NCBI GenBank assembly: GCA_000310025.1
Contig: FN648075.1
Location: 42,125 to 89,878, forward strand
Length of the DNA: 47,754 bases
Reading direction: 5' to 3'
DNA from: Ectocarpus siliculosus
Taxonomy: Eukaryota; Sar; Phaeophyceae; Ectocarpales; Ectocarpaceae
The notes under the pieces are model-generated. The model saw only the letters and a program-made list of their open reading frames with translations. It had not been told where the DNA came from and did not search any database. The position numbers were made by a program, and so were the translations under genes. Position 1 is the first letter of the stretch; every line of letters begins with the position of its first letter. Below, piece after piece: positions 11,010-19,266 of the stretch.

Positions 11010-14000
11010 TTCGTCGACGTAGAGGGCGGCGGACACGGACAGCTCGTCGTCTCCGCCGCCGACGAGACCTGGCGAGTGATACTCTGCTGGGGATCACGGG
11101 GCCGAAGGATCGATGTGAACCAGCACGGCATCCCTACATCTCTCGTGGACCTGCAGGTTCGCGCCGGCGTCATATCGGAGGATCCGCGCTTCAGACAGCT
11201 CAATATCGCATCCTTCGGCCACCGACTCGTGAGGTACGATCCCCTTACCGAGTTTGGGGTTATTTGGAAGGAGCGCCTCCCGGGTGCCTGCCTGGCGGTC
11301 CTGGTCGCAGATTCGTGGCGAGACTGTCAGGTCGGTCTACTCGCACGCGATCGACGGAGATTTGGGTTCCGTGACGTAGACCCGCTGACGGGCGCCTTCA
11401 TGGATTCTCGTGCCGGCGGACGGTCGAAGAAGGGTGTCAAGCGTGCACCGCCGAACGCCCTGGATGGGGGAAACTATTTCCGCAACCTCTACTCGATAAT
11501 GCTCGAGAGGGACGTTGGTTCAACAGAGTTCTCGGCGTGGCTTTCGGGCGAGGAATGTGTACCGGCCGTTACTGTCCGCCATCTCGATAAGTGGCTCAAG
11601 ACCACCAAGGCGTCAGTCGTCGTGTGGTCGCACAGGGGCTCCGGGGCCGAGGTTGTCGGTGCCAAGGGCCAGACGACGAGCCTCCGTCCTCGAGCGCTAC
11701 ATGTCGGCGTTCGCGAGGGCCACGTGTACCGCTTGGTGCTCGATGGCCCTTGGAAGGATCGCTTCACCGGCGCTCGCGAGGGGGCGGTCGGTCCATCTCT
11801 GCATGTGGCGGTCGAGCACTGCGTGCGCACGAGGCGTCTCTTTCGCCGTATTGCCGAGGCGGCCGAGGAGGGGGAGGGAGAGGAGAAATCGGATGGTGAC
11901 ACCAGAGCCTTTGGTCGTTGCGCAGACATGACGGAGGCAATCCTTACCTCGAGCCAGACGGATACGGACCAGCAGACCGCTCGTAAGCGGCGGAGAGGAA
12001 CCGACGACAAGGCAGACAGCAAAAAGACCTGGTACGCACCTCCCGGTACGGCTTTGGACGAGCTCATGCTCCATCTCCACCTCGGTGGCGTGGCTTGTGC
12101 GGGCAGGCTCACCAGCTACAGCCACTGGGATTCGTTGTCTTTGCCGGCGCACGGTATCATCATTCGAACCTGGTGCGGCGCGAGCATGGGCGGACTGGAT
12201 CCGGATTCACTCGAATGCGACGAAGCTACTCGTCTGATCGAGCTGCACGGCACGCTGGGGCGCAAGCTCATTCGTGGTGTGATGGATTTTCGGGTCTCGA
12301 GTGAGTACAGCCCGTCTCTTCTCGCGCTACTCGAGGTGTGTTGGAGGGGACCTATCGTGGGGGCAGAAGACGCATCGGGCACAACCTACGGACCAGGAGA
12401 TTGGCAGTGCGACATCAACGGCGCGCACACGGCGGCAATGCTGAGCATGGAGAATCTTCCGGCGTTCACCCACATGGACGAGGTGCAGGTATTCGACGGC
12501 CACGACATCGAGGATTGGACGTTGTACGTCGTCCGCCTGGAAGCGGTTGGCGATCCCGACGTGTTCCTGAATGCGGACGTAACGCCAGTCTTTGGTCGGA
12601 ACTACAAGCGCTATTTGGCGCTAATTAAAACCCCCGCCCCACACCGGGTAAGCCACTTTGTGCGACCTGCGAGGACGATCCAAAAGTGCCACATACCCAG
12701 GCTCGTGCAGGACCTGCTGGCCCGGGATCTAGGGGAGCCCCTCCTCCAAGACCCGGACGCTGCTCGCAGGTTCAAGAAGGGTCTATTCGTTCGCACGAGC
12801 GGCTTGTTACAGCAGAGGCACGCCGACAGGATCAACGCCGTAATGGTCACTACAAGCAAGGAGGCCATGGCCGTGGGGGGTAAGATCGTACCCGTCCTCG
12901 GCGAAGTTAATCGCATCAAGTCGGAGCTGCGGAAGAATGGTACCGATGGGGGGCTTGGCATCGAGAAACTCGACAGCGGAGATGCCTACCTTTGTTTCGA
13001 GGCTAGCCGGGTTTGGTACCGAGACGGGTTCTGGGCGCTGGGGACGCTCATCCTAGACGAAACGCGCCTGCGTGTGTTGGAGGTGCGGAACATGCTCGAG
13101 GCGTGTGGGGGTTCTGCCTTTAGCTACCAGTGCGACGCCGTGTTCTTCAGAGGACCTCCAGAGGTCCAAGAGGAAGCAAGGCACCTCTACGAGCATTGTT
13201 TCAGCGGCGAACTCAAAGCGCCCGGCACTCTCAAGTTCGAACCAGCCCTCAAAAATGCAGCGTCTCCCGATCGCGTCTTCGCTGGCATCGAGGTGAAGTT
13301 GGCCCTCGACATTCTACCCCCAGCCATGAGGACCATTCCCTGCCCGCGGGAGAGAGCGCTGCGTGTCGTCCCACTATGGGGCGGCATCGGGGAGACCTTC
13401 GGTACCATGGAAGCCGCGCATGCAGCCTGGCGATCTGTCGGCAAGGACGACAAAAGGAAGATATGGCCGGACATCTGCGCGGCGGAGTCGCCAGCAACTC
13501 TTGAGCGACTACTCCGCGAGCTGGTGTCGCAGGAGGACAGGGTCGTTTGTGCGGTCACGGGGGAACACGGTGGAGCAGGGAAAAGCTACTGCGCGCTCCG
13601 TGCTGCGAAAGCCGTCTTCAAGACCGGTCTTGTGCTGACACCCACCAACAGCCTTCGCACGTCGTACACCGACCTGCCCTCCGGGTGGAGCGTGAAGACT
13701 GCCGACCATCAGCTTGGGTTTTTCATCGGCGACGACGCGCGCGTCAGGAAGACCGCGGGCTCGATACATATCCCGAGGGTGGACGTTGTAATAATCGAGG
13801 AAGCCGCGTACATGTCTCTCCATGCGCTCAGCATGATCTTCGCCGCCACTCACAGCAGCGGTGTCCACGTCATCGGAACGTATGACACGCACCAGCTGCA
13901 GCCCGTTCGTGAGAGCAGTGGCATGTCTATCAGCGTTGACAACGTCGACAGGCAACTCGTTCTCGAGCGAGCATTTCCCACCTGCTTTCACCTGTTCGCA

Positions 14001-14999
14001 CGCAAGCGGGACAGGACGATCGACGAACAGGTCGAGATGGACGATAGTTTGTTGTACATCTTGGACGCGGGAGACAACAGCGCCGAAGCGCAGACCCGAG
14101 CCCTGGAAAGGTTTGGCGGGATCGAACCCACAGGGCCCGGCACACACGTTTCCGATTTCCACCTCGCTTATACCAGGGAATGTGCGAGGTTCCATGCCTT
14201 CCGGGGTTTGACGAGGTGCAACGAGGCTGGGGGGTGGGACGCGCTGGGTCAAAGCGCGGTGGTGGGTGCCCAGTATCGAGACCTCGGGAAGACAGGAAAG
14301 GTGCACAAGAACCACGCCTACCACATCGTTCGTTCGTCGGCCGACTCGGTCGTCGTGCAAAGTGCCTTCGACGACGGCGCCACCCTCGAAGAGACCACTC
14401 TCAGTCGTGCCGCGGCAGAGATCCTGTTTGATCCCCCGGGTTCGTGTACGGTGCACGCGGTTCAGGGTCGCACAGTGGAAGGGAAATTGGTGATCCACCA
14501 GGCTCGACACCGGTATTCAGACGTTTACTGGCTTTACACAGCCATCAGCCGAGCGACGGGGCCCTCAAACGCCGTAGTCCTCGATGACGTCCATCGGAGT
14601 GTCAGCGACATGCCTGAACACACCAGGAGGTCGTGGGCGACCACAAAGGTCTCGAGCTACCTGCGCGCCGATGTGGCCGCCGGGCGGCTAGATGACGGGG
14701 ACGGGGGGCATCACAAGGACGCCCTTATCGAAGAACTCTTGCGCTCCTACCGTGGGACATGCAACTCATGCTCGCTTGAGGTCGTCTGGGCAGTGTACAG
14801 CGAGCGTCAGCCCACGCTTGATCGTCTCGACTACGCCCTACCCCACACGCCGGGCAACGTTGACGTAAAGTGTTTGAGGTGCAACCGTGCCCGAGGTGGT
14901 TTGGGAAGGGGGCTTACAAAGAAGAAGAAGGAAGCAGAAACAAAGTGTCAGAGAAGTAGCCGTTGTTGTCGAAATGGTGGTTTATTTTGTATGGCATGA
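10647..14999 (+). CDS. Replicase-like fusion: PolB-like palm, SF1 helicase, HNH
   Basis: This is an intronless 1450-codon ORF. The ATG at 10647 is fixed by an in-frame TAA directly before it. Residues 1-580 are unrecognised. Residues about 585-835 resemble a family-B polymerase palm: motif-A-like DINGAHTAAML near 589, a motif-B-like RRFKKGLFVRTSGL near 708, and motif-C-like YQCDAVFF near 827 with a single Asp instead of DTD. Residues about 970-1310 are a Pif1/RecD-type superfamily 1 helicase: Walker A GEHGGAGKS near 972, Walker B VDVVIIEEA near 1045, motif III GTYDTHQLQPV near 1077, motif V TVHAVQGRT near 1268 and motif VI YTAISRA near 1296. Residues about 1368-1420 hold CNSC...LDRLDY...PGNVDVKCLRCNRARGG, an HNH/endonuclease VII-like zinc fold. 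It probably replicates the element. The helicase call is firm and the polymerase call is tentative. The first 121 codons lie inside the TIR. Confidence 0.85.
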   Translation: MLRQHYKKRNYYAAATALPRPEYRWCYAEQVDQAAPLPDRSNGWRYLGPREGETYRRQAVFGAGFRLRLPFPRLCPGPGHRWFNSHPLGGDPDLPDFQAWARTMLRRRLVHRDDADAWRAAFVDVEGGGHGQLVVSAADETWRVILCWGSRGRRIDVNQHGIPTSLVDLQVRAGVISEDPRFRQLNIASFGHRLVRYDPLTEFGVIWKERLPGACLAVLVADSWRDCQVGLLARDRRRFGFRDVDPLTGAFMDSRAGGRSKKGVKRAPPNALDGGNYFRNLYSIMLERDVGSTEFSAWLSGEECVPAVTVRHLDKWLKTTKASVVVWSHRGSGAEVVGAKGQTTSLRPRALHVGVREGHVYRLVLDGPWKDRFTGAREGAVGPSLHVAVEHCVRTRRLFRRIAEAAEEGEGEEKSDGDTRAFGRCADMTEAILTSSQTDTDQQTARKRRRGTDDKADSKKTWYAPPGTALDELMLHLHLGGVACAGRLTSYSHWDSLSLPAHGIIIRTWCGASMGGLDPDSLECDEATRLIELHGTLGRKLIRGVMDFRVSSEYSPSLLALLEVCWRGPIVGAEDASGTTYGPGDWQCDINGAHTAAMLSMENLPAFTHMDEVQVFDGHDIEDWTLYVVRLEAVGDPDVFLNADVTPVFGRNYKRYLALIKTPAPHRVSHFVRPARTIQKCHIPRLVQDLLARDLGEPLLQDPDAARRFKKGLFVRTSGLLQQRHADRINAVMVTTSKEAMAVGGKIVPVLGEVNRIKSELRKNGTDGGLGIEKLDSGDAYLCFEASRVWYRDGFWALGTLILDETRLRVLEVRNMLEACGGSAFSYQCDAVFFRGPPEVQEEARHLYEHCFSGELKAPGTLKFEPALKNAASPDRVFAGIEVKLALDILPPAMRTIPCPRERALRVVPLWGGIGETFGTMEAAHAAWRSVGKDDKRKIWPDICAAESPATLERLLRELVSQEDRVVCAVTGEHGGAGKSYCALRAAKAVFKTGLVLTPTNSLRTSYTDLPSGWSVKTADHQLGFFIGDDARVRKTAGSIHIPRVDVVIIEEAAYMSLHALSMIFAATHSSGVHVIGTYDTHQLQPVRESSGMSISVDNVDRQLVLERAFPTCFHLFARKRDRTIDEQVEMDDSLLYILDAGDNSAEAQTRALERFGGIEPTGPGTHVSDFHLAYTRECARFHAFRGLTRCNEAGGWDALGQSAVVGAQYRDLGKTGKVHKNHAYHIVRSSADSVVVQSAFDDGATLEETTLSRAAAEILFDPPGSCTVHAVQGRTVEGKLVIHQARHRYSDVYWLYTAISRATGPSNAVVLDDVHRSVSDMPEHTRRSWATTKVSSYLRADVAAGRLDDGDGGHHKDALIEELLRSYRGTCNSCSLEVVWAVYSERQPTLDRLDYALPHTPGNVDVKCLRCNRARGGLGRGLTKKKKEAETKCQRSSRCCRNGGLFCMA

Positions 15000-15028
15000 A
15001 GTAGGCAGAGCAAGTGTATTTTCCCAAG

Positions 15029-16087
15029 ATGGACCAAACTATTGTGACGTGTTCGAGATGGCTGGAAGAAAACGAGGATCCAGACGAAGTCGTTGAAGCA
15101 TTGAGAAAATTACACCCGAGATCTCTGAATAAGAATGTGAGAAAGGTCAGGCTACAGTGGATGGACACATATGGCGCAAACCACAATGCCGGTCCCGTCA
15201 GGAACGAGCTCCGGTCGTTGCAAAGGCTCATCAAGAGGGAGGCAATGGTGGCGAAGAAGACTAAGGGACAACGGAATCACCTCAAGCAGCTCAAAACGGC
15301 CGAGGAGCGCGTGTTGATGTTTGCCAAGCTAGACCTTCGCGCCAAATGGTCGGCACGACGCAAGGTATACTCTCGGAAGGACTCCTTTACCGGGCTGGCC
15401 GAAGTCGACGAACATCTCCGTAAATTGCAACTGCTTCCACATTTTGTTTCTCGGCTCGAGCTTACGCCGGAAGAAAAGAGCCTCCCACGAAAAAAACGTA
15501 GGGAAGCTCTGGACGCCAAATGTGAGCGCGGGGTTGTGGTAAACGCAACCGAGTTAATCGATTTGATGTCATCGATCGTCAAATACCCGCGTGCAAACTA
15601 CTTCGAACTTGTGTGTGCATTGTCTTTCATGTCCGGTCGTGGTTTACCGGAAATCCTTGGGGCGGCCGAATTCTCGCCGCGCGAGGGGAACCCTCATGTA
15701 GCTGTCGTCTCTACTGGCGCGGTTGAGACTGTAGTTCCTATTCTGTGTGAGTTCGAAGAATTTTTCGAAGGTTTAGAGAGGATCCGAGGCATCAAAGACA
15801 CAGCTCATCTAACTGCCGCGGAGATTAACCAACGATTCAGCAAATCGGCCAATGTTTGGGTCAGGAAAATGTTACCAGTGAATGGAGACGATCGGCACAC
15901 GTTCAGTGACTTGAAAGTCATGCACGCTGTAATTTCCTTCAAAGTGTTCGAAGGACACGGCCTTGGTTTCGGGGAATGGGTGAGGGTGGCATGCGGGCAG
16001 AGTTCGCCGGCGCTCCAAAAGAAGAGTGCTACGGTGGTCGTTGAGGGGGTCGATGGCCGGCTCCACAGAGCGTGGGTTGTTGCTTGA
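15029..16087 (+). CDS. Telomere resolvase (protelomerase)-like protein
   Basis: This ORF of 352 codons starts at the ATG at 15029, 30 bp after the replicase stop, and is intronless. Residues 1-150 are highly basic and helical. The central and C-terminal part follows the telomere-resolvase catalytic layout: YFELVCALSFMSGRGLPEIL then GAAEF (Arg 204 at the first catalytic Arg position), a beta segment, VPILCEFEEFFEGLERIRGI, an LTAAEIN turn, then HTFSDLKVMHAV and CGQSSPALQKKSAT. In active enzymes the last two blocks supply Arg, His and Tyr. Here they read Lys 296, Gln 324 and no Tyr. The fold match is by eye. The protein may be a degenerate or repurposed resolvase, or use other residues. A divergent tyrosine recombinase is the alternative. 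Family enzymes cut palindromic ends to make covalently closed hairpins. Confidence 0.6.
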   Translation: MDQTIVTCSRWLEENEDPDEVVEALRKLHPRSLNKNVRKVRLQWMDTYGANHNAGPVRNELRSLQRLIKREAMVAKKTKGQRNHLKQLKTAEERVLMFAKLDLRAKWSARRKVYSRKDSFTGLAEVDEHLRKLQLLPHFVSRLELTPEEKSLPRKKRREALDAKCERGVVVNATELIDLMSSIVKYPRANYFELVCALSFMSGRGLPEILGAAEFSPREGNPHVAVVSTGAVETVVPILCEFEEFFEGLERIRGIKDTAHLTAAEINQRFSKSANVWVRKMLPVNGDDRHTFSDLKVMHAVISFKVFEGHGLGFGEWVRVACGQSSPALQKKSATVVVEGVDGRLHRAWVVA

Positions 16088-16571
16088 GTGAAAACTTAAG
16101 TTGCATCGACAATCTATGTAGGTAACACACATCCCTAGTTGGCTCCAGCCTTCTCGGGTCTGAGTTCCTCGGGCAGAACCACACGCGCAAACCCGTTCTC
16201 TCCCTGGGTCTAGAGACTCGATCAACGGAATATCGCATATGGAATGATTCAACGCCACACAACCAGGCACACGTCTATCCACCCCCTTCCCTGAGGCGGG
16301 ATGGAAACATGTACGCTGTCTGTCTGACACACCGCCGACAATCTCGCCGGTCGCACTGCCAACCGCTTCCAGTCAAGAGAAGTTTGTCAGTGAAGTACCA
16401 CCCGAGACATTTTTCTCCCCTGAGTGAGGCAAAGCCCATTGATGTGAGCGACGACGAACTCGCACATGTCCTGACATCAAATCCACCCAAGCCTGCAAAC
16501 TCCATCCAACACCACTCGGCTACCAAGAAAACACAATCTCTTCTCTCACACGTATATACCCCAAACCTAAC
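16088..16571. other. Convergent intergenic gap in the element
   Basis: This 484-bp interval separates the 3' ends of the resolvase-like ORF (plus) and the USP-containing gene (minus). It should hold both transcript ends. I see no further ORF with family resemblance and no strong inverted repeat. Confidence 0.5.
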
Positions 16572-19266
16572 CTACGTCGAGGCGGCACACCGGGCGTATG
16601 TCTGGAGGTCCCCCTCGAACAACCGGTTGCTCTCGCCGAGGCCCATGAACCCCGAGAGGTCCTTGCCAGAGGCGTCGGAGGGGTATGAGAGGTTCCTCTC
16701 TTTGCCGTTCGTGTCGAACTGTTTAAGTCCGAAGATGTCCTTGCCTCCGTTGATCCCTCTGACGTCCTTGTACGCGAACCACTTCGATTCCGATCTACGC
16801 CTGGCCGACGTACGGACAGTCCCATCTTCCTTCACGTAAGACCGGTGACGGGACGAAACGATCAGGGTACGATACGCGTTGATGTCGACGTACGTCTTGG
16901 CCGCTGCACCCGGGCCGCGTGACCCACCGCTGGAATGCATCTTCTTGCCCTGCATCTTTTTTCCTGTTGGGCGGCATGCATCGGCAGAAACGACAACAGC
17001 AACAGCAACGGCGGAAGGGGGCACGGAAGGAGAGAGGGGGGGGGGGGGAGTGATATCATCAGAAAGTCCAATTTTTGTCGTGTGCATGACCTTGGTCCTA
17101 CTTGACAACCCCCGCGAGCGATCTCTGCCCATCTTTCAACCTCGGGGCGGAGGGGGGAGGGGCCTTTGGGCGGAGTGGCGATCTCGCAAAGGTTGGCGCC
17201 GACACAAGGCAATGCTATCCAAAAAGGGGCCATCCGAGATCGATTTTAAACAACAGAGGCAGAAGCGAGCGACGAAAGCCGTAACCCCAACATCGGAGGC
17301 AGCCAGCGACCGGCATCGGCAGAAACGACGACAGCAACAGCAACAGCAGCAGCAGCAGCATGCGACAACAACAACAACGGACAACGAGAGCAACAGCAAT
17401 GACGGGCAAGGTCACACAGCCTCACCGGCTGCCGCCTTGCCCTTCTGCGTCCCCTTGGACGTGCCACCCCCTGGCAGGGCCGCGCCCTCGGCGTAGTCGG
17501 CCTTGCCTGCTTGCAGGGGACGCGGGCGATATATGACGTCGGCGGGGACGGAGATCGAATAGGGCGGCGATAACAACACCGTTAAAATGCCGGTGCTTTG
17601 AGTTGTACCGGGGGCACCTACCGGCACATCAACTTTTAACACCCCGCGAGCGATCTCTGCCCATCTTTCAACCTCGGGGCGGAGGGGGGAGGGGCAGGCG
17701 GGCCGGATGGCGACGGAAGGCAAACGATCGGCGCCGACACAAAGCAATGCTATCGCGGTGGCCATGCAAGGTCGAAGGCACGAAACGAATGGCAAAAGAA
17801 GTACAAGAAAAAACGTCGTCACAGCCGACAAGAAAAAAACAACCACGAACAACAACGGAGGCCACAACAACAACCGACGTTCTCTGTCACCCTTCAAAGA
17901 CGCTCCCCCGCTCGTGATCTTGACGGCTCCGGAGGTGTCTCGAGAAACCAGCTTCCCGTCTCTCACCCAAGCGGTGTCCGCTGCGAAAGACCAGGCCATA
18001 ACATGTTGGTGCGGGGGCGAGCGAGCGAGCGAGCGAGGGACGCGGCAGGGGTGTCACCCCGGCGAAGCAAGATGATCATCGACTGCGGTTGCACGTTCGA
18101 CAGACAGAGGCGCCTTGTTTCTGTCGGTGCAAACAGGCCCCAGCTCGGCACCATTGGGTCAAGGAGCAGGCCCGCCGGCACATCTACCTAACGTTTCGAG
18201 CTCTCGCTGCCATCGGAAACGACGAGGCCTTGGTCCTACTTGACAACCCCCGCGAGCGATCTCTGCCCATCTTTCAACCTCGGGGCGGAGGGGGGAGGGG
18301 CAGGTGGGCCGGATGGCGATCTCGCAAAGGTTGGCGCCGACACGATGCACTCCTATCCAAAGGGGCCACCCGAGATCGATCTTACACAACAACACTTAAA
18401 ACAGCTCACCCCCGCTGGCGCTGTCTGCAGACCGCCGGCGCATCGCCGCTTCCTCGGCGGGCGTCGCCGCCTCCCTGCCCTGCCACACACCCTCACGGAC
18501 TGTGACCTTTTGCCCATTGACGGTGGCCGTCCTCGCTATAAAAAAACGTGGTGCATTCAAGCACGGTGACGGAATGTTTGTTTGTGAAGGAATGGGGCAA
18601 GGGGGGAGAGGGGGGGAATTGATATCAGGGAGTCCAATCTCTCGTGTACATGACCTTGGTCCTACTTGACAACCCCCGCGAGCGATCTCTGCCCATCTTT
18701 CAACCTCGGGGCGGAGGGGGGAGGGGCAGGTGGGCCGGATGGCGATCTCGCAAAGGTTGGCGCCGACACGATGCACTCCTATCCAAAGGGGCCATGCAAG
18801 ATCGATTGTCGGCGATTACAAGACGTAAGCAGCAGCGAGCGACGAAAGCCGCAACTTACCCCCTGCCGCGCAGTCGTCCTGGAACTTCTTCGGGTCCTGC
18901 TTCCGCTTCTTCATCGAAGCCTCCCCTAAAACAACACGTCGGTCAAGATGCGAGAGGGACAGCCGAGTGGGGGTGGACGGGCAGGCACGCGGGTGGAGGG
19001 ATCGCCGTAGACGAGGCAAACGAGGGGGTCTGCCGATAACACTGCAAGCAGGCTCCACCTCGGCATATTGGGACGATGAATAGCACCGATACATCTACCC
19101 AACATTCGCGAGCTCTCGCTGTCGGTACTTTTAACGTTGAGTACGACAGGAACAGCCGCGGCAACAGCGAAATGACAACGACAAAAACAGCCCTCACCGC
19201 CTTCGGCCTTCAGCTCGACCGTTGACTTTTCCGCGCCCCGCTCCTCCGCGGTGTACTTTGCCGCAC
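16572..19266 (-). CDS. Seven short 3' exons separated by introner-like introns
   Basis: The exons are 19266-19198, 18925-18860, 18535-18410, 18120-18058, 17980-17891, 17617-17426 and 16963-16572. Each begins by completing a split codon and, until the last, ends one base into a codon, so all introns are phase 1 with a G just before the donor. The peptides are basic and mixed: KKRKQDPKKF; VNGQKVTVREGVWQGREAAT; SISVPADVIYRPRP. The last exon has VDINAYRTLIVSSRHRSYVK and DIFGLKQFDTNGKERN, ending in CAAST. I recognise no family. The C-terminal exon reads as a globular domain with alternating aromatic and charged residues. Confidence 0.7.

Noticed and set aside
10808-14510. Long minus-strand open frames (for example 14510-13509 and 12112-11489)
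   Set aside because: They are shadows of the GC-rich replicase ORF. The plus-strand frame carries the helicase and HNH motifs.
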